A stretch of DNA of 64,000 nt from an uncultured Bacillota bacterium (GTDB lineage: Bacteria; Bacillota; Clostridia; Peptostreptococcales; Anaerovoracaceae), in the NCBI GenBank assembly GCA_927441425.1, contig CAKMKG010000017.1, positions 1 through 64,000 of the forward strand, written 5' to 3'. The translations under genes and the position numbers were made by a program. Under the pieces are notes generated by a model. The model searched no databases, was not told the DNA's origin, and saw only the letters and a program-made list of their open reading frames with translations. This document shows positions 1 through 8,392 of this stretch, piece by piece; the stretch's first letter is position 1, and every line of letters starts with the position of its first letter.

Positions 1-2
1 GA

Positions 3-797
3 ACCGACAGGCTGAACTTTATATCTCTGATGCTTGCCTTATTCTTAGGTACAGCGTCATTGCCTCATATTCTGATTCGTTATTACACTGTTCCCACCCC
101 ATCGGCCGCAAGGAAATCTACCCTTGTTGCCATTGCCACCATCGGTCTCTTTTATGTTCTGACCCTGTACATGGGGCTAGGGGCTATGGTCAATGGTGTC
201 CTTGATGTCACAAACAGCAATATGGCAGCACCATTATTAGCGAAGAGCTTTGGTGTTGTAATTTTTGCCATGATTTCAGCCATAGCGTTTTCAACCGTGC
301 TTGGAACTGTCAGTGGACTGATCGTGGCAGCTTCCGGAGCGATTGCCCACGATCTGATGGATCGATTTTTGGATATGCAGTTGAGCGACAGAAAAAAGGT
401 TATGGCTGGTAAAATTACTGCCATAGCAGTAGGCTGTGTAGCCATGGCATTGGGGATACTCTTTAAAAACATGAATGTCGCGGCACTTGTGGGATGGGCA
501 TTTGCTGTAGCAGCAGCGGCCAACCTCCCTGCGATCATCATGATACTTTTCTGGAAGAAAACAACTGCCAAGGGAGTGATATGGTCAATCGTAGTAGGAT
601 TGGTATCTTCTTTAGCGATCATTCTGTTCTCACAGGATGCATACACTAGCGTTTACGGGCTGTCTAACGTAACTGCCCCTATTCCTTTCAGCAATCCGGC
701 AATCGTTGGCGTACCATTGAGCTTCATAACACTCGTTGTCGTCTCATTGCTTACACAAAAGAACGATGCGATCCCTGATGAATCTATTAGCAGGTAG
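3..797 (+). CDS. actP: Cation/acetate symporter (SSS family), 3' part
   Basis: C-terminal part of a sodium:solute symporter; the reading frame is open from base 3 and its start lies before the window. It would import acetate or another short monocarboxylate with a cation across the inner membrane. The segment GTASLPHILIRYYTVP near the window edge is the hallmark of the ActP branch, followed by about seven hydrophobic spans and a short charged tail. ActP homologues often sit beside DUF294 nucleotidyltransferase genes, and one follows here. Substrate assignment rests on family resemblance; pyruvate or propionate are alternatives. Confidence 0.8.
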   Translation, partial: TDRLNFISLMLALFLGTASLPHILIRYYTVPTPSAARKSTLVAIATIGLFYVLTLYMGLGAMVNGVLDVTNSNMAAPLLAKSFGVVIFAMISAIAFSTVLGTVSGLIVAASGAIAHDLMDRFLDMQLSDRKKVMAGKITAIAVGCVAMALGILFKNMNVAALVGWAFAVAAAANLPAIIMILFWKKTTAKGVIWSIVVGLVSSLAIILFSQDAYTSVYGLSNVTAPIPFSNPAIVGVPLSFITLVVVSLLTQKNDAIPDESISR

Positions 798-840
798 ATT
801 GATTTAGTTTTTCCGAAATGAGTGTTTGAGTTGAATAAGG

Positions 841-878
841 GGGGCATTGTCAAGCTTTTGCATGCCCCAATGCTCTCT
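841..878 (+). terminator. Weak hairpin terminator after symporter gene
   Basis: Inverted arms ggggcat (841-847) and atgcccc (862-868) surround a 14-base loop and are followed by a T-rich stretch ending near 878. It lies between the symporter and the next gene, so it probably reduces read-through. The T run is interrupted, so termination may be partial. Confidence 0.45.
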
Positions 879-904
879 TTTCACAAACCTAAGGAGGAAA
901 ACAA

Positions 905-3388
905 TTGAAAAAGCGACAAATGTTTAAAATGATCTTCAGTGTTATACTTCCGCCTGTCTCGGTTCTGTTTGCTTTCATAGTGGCAATCGGAGTCATTATT
1001 CTGCCGGCGACAGAAGATGCGCTGATGCAGCAAAAACAGGATTTGATTCAATCGATCGTCATGTCGGCTACAAGTATCATAGAAAAGCATTCCCAGATGG
1101 AGCAGGAAGGTCTAGTCAGCAAGGAAGAGGCCCAGCAAACTGCACTGTCAGAGATGAGAGCTTTGCGTTATGGAAGCGATAATATACATTATCTATGGAT
1201 AACCGATCTTCAGCCGAGAATGGTAATGCATCCCTATTTTCCGGATCTTGAGGGTACAATGCTAGATGATTATGCAGACACGGAAGGGAAGCTGTTCTTT
1301 GTCGAAGCTGTTGAAATAGCCAAAAATCAAGATGAAGGCTATATCCATTATATGTGGCCCAAGCAGGGCAATTTGCAGGAGTCACAGCCAAAGCTCTCCT
1401 ACATCAGGTTGTTTGAACCTTGGGGATGGATCGTTGGAAGCGGAATTTACCTGGATGATGTACATGCTGAAATAGATGCAGTAACAGTCCGCCTGTTCAA
1501 GATATCGGCCTTGATTGGTGCCTTTGTGGTGGTACTGTTAGCTTTTGATATCTTTAGGGGATGGAAAAGCGAACATGGAAGGCAGCTAGCTCAATTGGGG
1601 CTGATCCGATCCAGAGAGCGGTATCAGGCATTGGCCCATGCCTCTCGTGAGATGGTTTTTTTAACAATTGACGGCATGATTGCCGGTGCTAATAAAATTG
1701 CCTGTGAAACCTTAGGTATGGATGAAGTGGAGATAATCTCCCGCAGCTTTGATGAGTTCATTTCTGATCCATTAGGACTCAGGGTGATTGCGTCGGAAGA
1801 AAAATGCAGTTGCAAGGAGGCAATGGAAACGATCCTGCTCGGTAAGAACGGCCCGGAGCGTGTCTTGCTTTCTGCGGAACATGTCATTGTACATGACAGC
1901 CCAGCTGTCATGTACGCGGGATATTCCTTGAAACTTAAGGACAATCTGGACAACGTCCTGATTGTGCGGGATTCTCTTTCCAGCATCGGTTTTGGCATGA
2001 TCAGGCTTGACAACGCCTTGAGCGGCAAAATCATATCTGCGGACAGAATGGCTACAGGCCTGCTGACCGGCAGTGCCGGAACGTCACTTGCTGGGAAAAG
2101 CTTTAAAAGTTTGGTGAATGAGGGAGACGCAAGCCGTCTGTTTATTCAGCTTGAGTCAACCGGAAAGGTCAGCAATATGCTGTTGCGCCATCCTTCTGAA
2201 ACATATGGAACAGGGTATTTGCAGGCGTCGGCAGCAGTTACCTCTGAAGCCGGGGATTCTGCGGACAATATAATGCTGTTCCTTACAGATGCGACAAAGA
2301 TGCAGTCGGTGCATCAGGCGGCGGATGATCTTCTGTCCGAGCTTTTGTCACCTCAAAACAGAATCATGCAAGGCAATGGTTTTCTGGATCCTGCATCCTC
2401 CGGGGCTGCCCCCTCAGAGCTTTATGTGAGGACACAGGTTTTGCTGCGTCAAGCTGTGAAAATGGGACTCGCACCGGAAAAAATCACAGAAGCCATGGCA
2501 AATACGATGCGATCCATTTACCGCACTTCAGTAGAAAAGGCAATCGTTACATTGGGACCCCCGCCCTGTGAGTACGCATTATTGGCCATTGGCAGCGTGG
2601 GGAGACTTGAACCCACCTTAAATGCAGACCAGGATACGGCGCTGATCTTTGAATCCGGTGAAAACGAAGCTGCCTGTGCGAACTATTTTCAGCGCTTTGG
2701 TACTTTAGTGACATCCTATTGTACCGATGCCGGCATCCCGCCATGCCATGCGGAAAACACGGTGGCGAATCCAAAATGGTGCATGAGTGAGGCGGCTTGG
2801 CAATATCAATTCTCTTCCTGGATCCATAACAGTGAACCAGACGCCTTGCTCTTTGTAAACGTATTTTTTGATTTCAGCGTTGTTTCAGGCAATGAAAACT
2901 TTGCTTTCAGCCTCCGCCAGCACTTATTCAAGGAAGTGGAAAAACGTTCCGTTTTTTTGTATAACCTGGCTCAGAATACTCTGGAATTCCGCACTCCCTC
3001 AAATGTGCTGGGTCAGATACGATCTGACAGCCGTACCGACAACTCTGTGGATTTAAAAGGGACGATGCTGCACTTTGTGAATTTTGCACGCATATATGCC
3101 CTCAAGAATGGCATAGGAGAAACCAATACGATTAAACGGCTGCAGGCATTGATGGAGGGACGACATATCGGTCTGGATACCGGAGAAGAAACGATTGACG
3201 CATGGAAGTTCTTAATGGCGCTGCGCCTTAAGAATCAAGTATCAGCTTTGGAATTGAATTTCCCGCAGGAGAACACTTTGATGCTCAAAGAGCTGAGTTC
3301 GTGGGAAGTGACTATGCTGAAGAAAGCAATGGCACAAGTCAATAACCTTCAAAAGAGGATATCCTCAGATATCGTTAGAATAGGGTGA
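905..3388 (+). CDS. Membrane Cache-PAS-DUF294 nucleotidyltransferase sensor
   Basis: 827-residue protein. A TTG start is chosen because aaggagg (891-897) sits at ideal spacing. Domains in order: N-terminal membrane span (about 10-32), extracellular single Cache (sCache_2) region (about 35-190; motif WGWIVGSGIYLDD), second span (about 197-215), a PAS-like region (about 235-330), then a DUF294-type nucleotidyltransferase with GSVGRLE (about 562) and a DxD pair in NADQD (about 575), and a DUF294 C-terminal helical region. DUF294 proteins usually carry CBS domains and lack external sensors, so this fusion would connect an outside ligand directly to a nucleotidyl-transfer domain. Linked to an acetate-type symporter upstream and a phosphoesterase 6 bases downstream. 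Ligand and target are unknown. Confidence 0.85.
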   Translation: MKKRQMFKMIFSVILPPVSVLFAFIVAIGVIILPATEDALMQQKQDLIQSIVMSATSIIEKHSQMEQEGLVSKEEAQQTALSEMRALRYGSDNIHYLWITDLQPRMVMHPYFPDLEGTMLDDYADTEGKLFFVEAVEIAKNQDEGYIHYMWPKQGNLQESQPKLSYIRLFEPWGWIVGSGIYLDDVHAEIDAVTVRLFKISALIGAFVVVLLAFDIFRGWKSEHGRQLAQLGLIRSRERYQALAHASREMVFLTIDGMIAGANKIACETLGMDEVEIISRSFDEFISDPLGLRVIASEEKCSCKEAMETILLGKNGPERVLLSAEHVIVHDSPAVMYAGYSLKLKDNLDNVLIVRDSLSSIGFGMIRLDNALSGKIISADRMATGLLTGSAGTSLAGKSFKSLVNEGDASRLFIQLESTGKVSNMLLRHPSETYGTGYLQASAAVTSEAGDSADNIMLFLTDATKMQSVHQAADDLLSELLSPQNRIMQGNGFLDPASSGAAPSELYVRTQVLLRQAVKMGLAPEKITEAMANTMRSIYRTSVEKAIVTLGPPPCEYALLAIGSVGRLEPTLNADQDTALIFESGENEAACANYFQRFGTLVTSYCTDAGIPPCHAENTVANPKWCMSEAAWQYQFSSWIHNSEPDALLFVNVFFDFSVVSGNENFAFSLRQHLFKEVEKRSVFLYNLAQNTLEFRTPSNVLGQIRSDSRTDNSVDLKGTMLHFVNFARIYALKNGIGETNTIKRLQALMEGRHIGLDTGEETIDAWKFLMALRLKNQVSALELNFPQENTLMLKELSSWEVTMLKKAMAQVNNLQKRISSDIVRIG

Positions 3389-3394
3389 CAAAAA

Positions 3395-4156
3395 ATGCAA
3401 ATAGGAATATTTGGAGATGTTCACTGCAACCATAAGATTTTTTATGAGATGCTTATGTGTGCCGTGGAAAATCATAATATCACTGCAGCAATACAAGTAG
3501 GAGATTTCAGTTTTACAAAAGAAGTTTTAAAACATCCCGAATTATATAAACTGCCCGTGCCCCTTTATGTTATTGATGGAAACCATGAGGATTTTAAATT
3601 TCTGAAAAAGTCTTTGAGCAAAGGCGAACATGAAAAATGGGCAAGCCATCATCTGAATTATCAGCAAAGGGGTTCTACTGTTGTCCTTGACGGTATCAGG
3701 GTGGGGTTTATCGGTGGAGCCATGAATGTACACCGGCCGCAGCGGATGATAGCAGGAAATATCATTTCTGACGATGACCTCAGAAGGACATTGAAGGAAT
3801 TCTCAGCAAATCCTCCGGACATAATCATATCACATTCCTGTCCCACAGGGATAGGCGTTGGAATGCTGGGCAATCCAGCACATAAAATGGGCATCTATTA
3901 TAATATCATCATGGCCGGATATGATCCGGGGCCATTCGATGATTGTGGAGAAACTCAATTAGCCGGTTTGTGGAAGGGTATGGCGAAGAAGCCTCGGCTA
4001 TGGATATTCGGGCATTTTCATCGTTTTCACAGGCAGAGAGTTGGGGATACGGAATTTATCGGTATGCCTTCTATAGAAAACACTGTCCGGCAGGTTTTGT
4101 TATGGGACACGAATGCGACTGACATTTCCGAGTCATTGATCATTCAGTCTTTGTGA
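3395..4156 (+). CDS. Metallophosphoesterase (calcineurin-like)
   Basis: 253-residue cytosolic phosphoesterase with the full metal-binding set in order: GDVH (about 7-10), GDF (about 37), GNHED (about 61), SHSCPTG (about 147) and GHFHR (about 205). Such enzymes hydrolyse phosphomono- or diesters with two metals. It starts 6 bases after the Cache-PAS-DUF294 gene, so the two are almost certainly cotranscribed and perhaps act on the same nucleotide or nucleotidylated product. That link is inference; the substrate is unknown. Confidence 0.85.
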   Translation: MQIGIFGDVHCNHKIFYEMLMCAVENHNITAAIQVGDFSFTKEVLKHPELYKLPVPLYVIDGNHEDFKFLKKSLSKGEHEKWASHHLNYQQRGSTVVLDGIRVGFIGGAMNVHRPQRMIAGNIISDDDLRRTLKEFSANPPDIIISHSCPTGIGVGMLGNPAHKMGIYYNIIMAGYDPGPFDDCGETQLAGLWKGMAKKPRLWIFGHFHRFHRQRVGDTEFIGMPSIENTVRQVLLWDTNATDISESLIIQSL

Positions 4157-4189
4157 CACCAAAATAGAATAAAATATGAACGTATTTTT

Positions 4190-4225
4190 CCGACGGACGG
4201 GCTTCAGGCTGACCGTCGGTTTTAG
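4190..4225 (+). terminator. Rho-independent terminator
   Basis: Perfect 7-bp arms ccgacgg (4190-4196) and ccgtcgg (4213-4219) followed by tttt. It closes the symporter/nucleotidyltransferase/phosphoesterase group. Confidence 0.7.
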
Positions 4226-4380
4226 TTGGGGGAAACTCTACTCCATCTGGAGAATGTTTTAGCGATATTTTCAAACTCCGGCAGATCAAAATTCATGGCG
4301 TACATATTCCAGTATCCCAGCTGTTTCCTTGCACTCCTGCTGTCCTTGCACTTCAAAATGTGAAACCCTAATTCTCTTAC
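4222..4380 (-). pseudogene. Transposase C-terminal remnant (possibly ISL3-like)
   Basis: On the minus strand an open stretch of about 52 codons ends at a TAA (complement of 4222-4224). It contains ARKQLGYWNMYAMNFDLPEF and then ENIAKTFSRW. The pattern of an aromatic-rich stretch, then 'P-E-F, A-K-T, R-W', recalls the part of ISL3/IS204-type transposases before their last catalytic segment. No start, no rest of the protein and no terminal repeats are visible, so this is debris. Family assignment is from memory of the pattern and is tentative. The rest of the 527-base gene-free stretch up to 4683 holds the sigma-54 promoter region. Confidence 0.4.
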
Positions 4381-4486
4381 GGATTAGAGCGGTTTATAAA
4401 AAGTCACAGATTATTACGTAACTGATCTCGAATTGAGTTAGATGTTGATGTTTGAGTTGCTCCATTATAGAACAATGACCCATAAC

Positions 4487-4526
4487 GGAACATTTGCATT
4501 CCATCAAACTGTTTCAAAATGGAACA
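4487..4526 (+). promoter_or_regulatory. Two inverted repeats, candidate activator sites
   Basis: Two imperfect or perfect palindromes of related sequence, ggaa-N8-ttcc (4487-4502) and tgtttc-N5-ggaaca (4510-4526), lie about 110-130 bases upstream of a sigma-54 promoter. This is the usual distance for binding sites of a bacterial enhancer-binding protein. More GAAC half sites lie around them (near 4470 and 4540). The activator gene is not in the window. Confidence 0.55.
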
Positions 4527-4617
4527 CTAATATAATCGAACATTTAAACAATAAAGTTCATATCTCTAAAAGGTTGTATTTGCAATGCTTCTACTTTTAA
4601 AGGCGCCTTATAAATAG

Positions 4618-4633
4618 TTGGCACGGAAATTGC
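4618..4633 (+). promoter_or_regulatory. Sigma-54 (-24/-12) promoter for the AOR cassette
   Basis: TTGGCACG-N4-TTGC matches the sigma-54 consensus, with GG at -24 and GC at -12 in correct spacing. The predicted transcript start near 4645 leaves a leader of about 40 bases before the ATG at 4684. The oxidoreductase reading frame can be extended upstream to this point, but the promoter and the good ribosome site at 4671 both argue for the later start. Confidence 0.75.
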
Positions 4634-4683
4634 CTTATATTATGGTAGAAGTACTCAACCAAAATCATTTAGGAGGTAATATA

Positions 4684-6426
4684 ATGAACAAGTTTATTAG
4701 AGTGGACATGACGACAATGAAAGTTACTACTGATGAAGTTCCTGATAAGTATGTAGGGCTGGGAGGTCGTGCACTTACTTCCAACTTCGTTGCTGACGAA
4801 GTCAAGCCTACTTGCCATCCTTTAGGGAAAAATAACAAAATAATATTTGCCCCTGGATTACTGAGCGGCACTACAGCTGCAAATTCCGGGCGTATTTCAG
4901 TCGGAGCAAAGAGTCCGCTGACTGGCGGGATCAAAGAAAGCAACTCCGGTGGTTCTTTTTCACAAAAGATGGCTAAACTGGGTATTAAAGCTTTAGTTAT
5001 TGAAGGTATGCCTGAGGGGGACAAATTTTATATTGTTAAAATTGATATAAATGGGGTAACGATTGAAGAAGCCCCAACTGAGATTCTTGGAGGCTGCGGA
5101 AACTACAAGGCGATTGAAGTATTAAGTGCAAAATACGGTGAAAAAGTCGGTATTGCGCTGGCTGGTCCAGCAGGTGAATATCGTCTACCTGCCGCTAATA
5201 TTTCTTTCAAAGATCCGGAAGGCAATATCCGTAGTGCCGGCCGGGGTGGTTTAGGCGCAGTAATGGGTTCAAAGAAGATAAAGGCCCTTGTTATTGATGA
5301 AACAGGCGCCGGTGCTGTTCCTATTGCAGATCCTGAGAAATTTAAGGAAGCCGCGAAAGTATTTTCTAAGGCTCTTTTAGATCATCCGGTTTCTGGGCAG
5401 GGCTTAGCAGCATATGGCACTGACGTACTGATTAACATCTTAAATGAAGCAGGTGGCTTACCAGCCAAAAACTTCACCACTGGTCGGATAGACTGGAACG
5501 ATAACATCTCCGGTGAAACCATGAATGCAACCATTCAAGAGCGCGGCGGTGATGGTAAAATATCCCACGGCTGCCATCAGGGTTGTGTTATGCGATGTTC
5601 TCAGTGGTATGCTGATAAGAACGGTAAATATATCACCAGCGGCTTTGAATATGAGACAATCTGGGGTCTTGGCGCGAATGCATGCATCAAGGATCTTGAT
5701 GCGATTGCCTACATAGACCGTGAAATGGACGATATCGGCATTGACTCTATCGAGACTGCTGTTGCAGTAGCTACCGCTATGGAAGGTGGTCTGTTGCCTT
5801 GGGGTGATGGGGAAGCCGTATTAGCAGCTGTGAAGGAAATCGCTGTTCCTACGCCTCTCGGAAGATTGCTCGGGAGCGGTACTGGTGCAGTCGGTAATGC
5901 TTGTGGTCTTTTCAGAGTTCCGGTAGTAAAAAATCAAGCGATCCCAGCTTATGATCCTCGTAACATTAAGGGAATTGGTTTGACCTATGCTACGACACCT
6001 ATGGGTGCTGACCATACTTCGGGATATTGTATTGCCAATAATATTCTTAGCATCGGTGGATTTATTGATCCATTAAAGAAGGAAGGTCAAGTAGATATAT
6101 CACGATTCCTGCAAATTGGGACTGCTTCCATCGACTCCACGGGTATGTGTTTATTTGTCTGGTTTGGCATCGCGGATAATCCACCAGCCATCCAAGCCCT
6201 GGTTGACATGATTAATGCACAGTATGGATTATCATTGACGATTCAGGACGCCGTTGTTGATCTTGGGAAGGCTGTTCTTAAGGCGGAACGTGGCTTTAAT
6301 AAAGCCGCTGGGTTTACAAATGAACATGATCGTTTACCTGAATTCTTCGAGTATGAGCCTTGCGCACCACATAACTTGGTTTGGGACTTTACTCCTGAAG
6401 AAATCGACGAAGTATTTAATTTTTAA
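4684..6426 (+). CDS. Aldehyde:ferredoxin oxidoreductase family protein
   Basis: 580-residue tungsten- or molybdenum-pterin enzyme that would interconvert aldehydes and carboxylic acids with ferredoxin, in the cytosol. ATG 4684 follows aggaggtaat. The N-terminal AOR pterin domain carries RVDMTTMKV and GGRALTS, then SPLTGGIKESNSGG; the central Fe-S motif is HGCHQGCVMRCS (C-x3-C-x3-C, about residue 298), and the last ligand cysteine is in DSTGMCLFVWF (about 486). Length is slightly below the archaeal enzymes. It is followed by MoaD-like and radical SAM genes seen with tungsten AOR subfamilies. A sigma-54 promoter lies upstream. Substrate unknown. Confidence 0.9.
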   Translation: MNKFIRVDMTTMKVTTDEVPDKYVGLGGRALTSNFVADEVKPTCHPLGKNNKIIFAPGLLSGTTAANSGRISVGAKSPLTGGIKESNSGGSFSQKMAKLGIKALVIEGMPEGDKFYIVKIDINGVTIEEAPTEILGGCGNYKAIEVLSAKYGEKVGIALAGPAGEYRLPAANISFKDPEGNIRSAGRGGLGAVMGSKKIKALVIDETGAGAVPIADPEKFKEAAKVFSKALLDHPVSGQGLAAYGTDVLINILNEAGGLPAKNFTTGRIDWNDNISGETMNATIQERGGDGKISHGCHQGCVMRCSQWYADKNGKYITSGFEYETIWGLGANACIKDLDAIAYIDREMDDIGIDSIETAVAVATAMEGGLLPWGDGEAVLAAVKEIAVPTPLGRLLGSGTGAVGNACGLFRVPVVKNQAIPAYDPRNIKGIGLTYATTPMGADHTSGYCIANNILSIGGFIDPLKKEGQVDISRFLQIGTASIDSTGMCLFVWFGIADNPPAIQALVDMINAQYGLSLTIQDAVVDLGKAVLKAERGFNKAAGFTNEHDRLPEFFEYEPCAPHNLVWDFTPEEIDEVFNF

Positions 6427-6487
6427 TGAAATCTCCAAGTTCGGCCATCATGGCTTTATGGAGTCAGAGAATCCTCGTTTGAGGGAA

Positions 6488-6520
6488 GAAGCCGGACCCT
6501 AGGTCCGGCTTCAATTTTTT
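6488..6520 (+). terminator. Strong terminator inside the AOR cassette
   Basis: Perfect 11-bp arms gaagccggacc (6488-6498) and ggtccggcttc (6502-6512) with a 3-base loop, then aatttttt. It lies between the oxidoreductase and its accessory genes, so the catalytic subunit may be made in excess over the maturation factors. Confidence 0.85.
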
Positions 6521-6565
6521 CAGTTCATAATGATGCTGAAGTATTCAGAGAGGGGACAGATTTAT

Positions 6566-6895
6566 ATGTCGGAACAAAGCAAAAAAACGATTGAGGTCAG
6601 AGGTTTCATGCATTTGGACGCAGCTTTTCGGAAAAAGGGGCCGATACCTTTCATCATGGAGCTTGAGGAACCCATCACGGGTGCTGAGCTTGCTAATAAA
6701 TTGGAGATTCCTTGGGACGAGGTGGAGGTCATTTTTATTAATGGGTTAACCTATGCGTTAGATCACGAGGTCCATCCAGGTGACCGGGTGGCATTTTTAC
6801 CTCCGGGCTGCCCTGGTCCATACCGGCTTGCCCTAGGATTTTATAGTAAAAATCAGAATAACGAGGCAAACTTTAAAATAAAGAAAAAGGATTAG
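6566..6895 (+). CDS. MoaD/ThiS-like protein of AOR cassette
   Basis: 110-residue ubiquitin-fold protein. ATG 6566 is preferred over 6530 because gagagggg lies shortly upstream. A beta-grasp pattern is visible (RGFMHL, FIMELEEPITGAELANKL, VIFINGLTYALDHEVHPGDR) with the end of the fold at FLPPGCPGPYRLALG. Unlike true MoaD it does not end in Gly-Gly but carries a basic tail ending KKKD. Related proteins accompany tungsten oxidoreductases and radical SAM maturases; a role in cofactor or cluster assembly is likely but not shown. Confidence 0.75.
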   Translation: MSEQSKKTIEVRGFMHLDAAFRKKGPIPFIMELEEPITGAELANKLEIPWDEVEVIFINGLTYALDHEVHPGDRVAFLPPGCPGPYRLALGFYSKNQNNEANFKIKKKD

Positions 6896-6919
6896 TTTTT
6901 GCACCACGGGGGAGATAAA

Positions 6920-8119
6920 GTGAAACAAAAGCATAAAGCATTGGGCGCCGAATTATTTCAAGTAGGTGAAAAGGTTCGGATTCCAAAGGATGGATGTATC
7001 AAGCTGCCTATGGCGTTGGAGGAGGATCAAGAAGCGTTATTTATTTCTACAGGGGATGGATATCGATTAATTCCGCTGCTGCCGGATGTAAAAAGGATTT
7101 ATATCGAGGCCACCACAGATTGTAATTTTGCCTGTATCACTTGTATCCGTAGCTCCTGGGAGGATAAGCTGATCCACATGGACTGGGAGACTTTTGAAAA
7201 CATATTGAGAAACCTGAAAGAGCTGCCAAAATTAGAGTCGGTTCACTTCGGTGGTTTCGGTGAGCCCATGATGCACCCAAGGATTTTTGAAATGCTGAGG
7301 GCCGTGAAGGGACTTGGTTTGAAAGTAGAAATGATTACCAACGGTTCTTATTTGTCTGAGGAAAATATTCAAAAATTGATCGATATGGAATTGGATGTTC
7401 TCTTTACTTCCCTGGATAGCCCCCAAGAGGAGGAATATAATGAAATACGGCAAGGCGCCGATTTTCAAAGGGTTTCTCGAAATATTGAAAATTTGCAGGC
7501 CATGAAACGGAAGCAAAAGGCGGGAAAACCAGAATTGGGGATTGAGTTTGTAGCCATGAAAAAAAATTACACCAGACTGCCGAAGCTGATCCAAATGGCG
7601 TATGATCTCAAGGCCAGTCAGATCATCATAAGCAATCTGCTGCCTTACCATGAATCCATGAAGGATGAGATCGTTTACGACCTAGATGATGCAGGGTGTA
7701 TGTTTGGTAAAGACTCCTTGAAGACCACAGTTTGGGCGCAGATGTCCAATATGAAATTAAGAACGGAACGTAGTTGTAAGTTTGTGAAGGGGAAATCCTT
7801 GTGCATCAACTATCAGGGTAATGTCAGTCCCTGCTATGCCCTGATGCATACCTACCAGTGCTATGTTTATGGTAGGAAAAAGCAAATGTATCCCTTTTTT
7901 TTGGGTAATGTAAATGAAAAAAAACTCCCAGAGATTTGGATGGATTCCGGATATGTGAATTTCAGACGGACTGTCAATGAAAATCTTTTTCCTTCCTGTA
8001 CAGATTGTAAATCCGTTGATGGTTGCAACTATACGGAAAGTAACGAAATGGATTGCTGGGGCAATACTCCGTCCTGTGCTGAGTGTCTCTGGGCCAGACG
8101 TATTATCGCTTGCCCATAG
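6920..8119 (+). CDS. Radical SAM maturase for tungsten AOR
   Basis: 399-residue radical SAM enzyme. GTG 6920 is chosen because gggggag lies 6 bases upstream; a TTG at 6899 lacks a ribosome site. The [4Fe-4S]-SAM motif is CNFACITC (about residue 63), followed by FGGFGEPMMHP. The C-terminal part is SPASM-like with many cysteines (CKFVKGKSLC, CTDCKSVDGC, CAECLW) for auxiliary clusters. It resembles the family annotated as tungsten-cofactor oxidoreductase radical SAM maturase. It sits between two MoaD/ThiS-like genes, downstream of the oxidoreductase. Its chemical product is unknown. Confidence 0.85.
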   Translation: MKQKHKALGAELFQVGEKVRIPKDGCIKLPMALEEDQEALFISTGDGYRLIPLLPDVKRIYIEATTDCNFACITCIRSSWEDKLIHMDWETFENILRNLKELPKLESVHFGGFGEPMMHPRIFEMLRAVKGLGLKVEMITNGSYLSEENIQKLIDMELDVLFTSLDSPQEEEYNEIRQGADFQRVSRNIENLQAMKRKQKAGKPELGIEFVAMKKNYTRLPKLIQMAYDLKASQIIISNLLPYHESMKDEIVYDLDDAGCMFGKDSLKTTVWAQMSNMKLRTERSCKFVKGKSLCINYQGNVSPCYALMHTYQCYVYGRKKQMYPFFLGNVNEKKLPEIWMDSGYVNFRRTVNENLFPSCTDCKSVDGCNYTESNEMDCWGNTPSCAECLWARRIIACP

Positions 8120-8167
8120 GCAATACTATAAAGGGAATCCAATCATATGATGATAAGAGGTGATGAT

Positions 8168-8392
8168 ATGCAGATAAAAGTAAAACTCTTTGCAACACTT
8201 AGAGAAAATCGTGAGAAAGAGATGATGATGGAGATAGAACAAGGCACGACTGCTAAGGAAATCATTGACCGCCTTACTATCCTTAAAGAGGAAGCGGCAA
8301 TCATAATGATCAACGGAAGGCATGCGAAGCCTGATCAGGTTTTAAATGATCAGGATACGGTGTCGATTTTCCCGCCTATTGGGGGCGGATGA
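8168..8392 (+). CDS. MoaD-like sulfur carrier
   Basis: 74-residue MoaD/ThiS-family sulfur carrier ending in GGG, the tail needed for adenylation and thiocarboxylation in molybdopterin synthesis. ATG 8168 follows agaggtgatgat; the ATG at 8147 lacks a good site. Motifs: KVKLFATLRENR, IMINGRHAK, DTVSIFPPIGGG. It probably supplies sulfur for the pterin cofactor of the oxidoreductase. Its last 17 bases overlap the 3' end of the broken MATE frame on the other strand. Confidence 0.85.
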   Translation: MQIKVKLFATLRENREKEMMMEIEQGTTAKEIIDRLTILKEEAAIIMINGRHAKPDQVLNDQDTVSIFPPIGGG

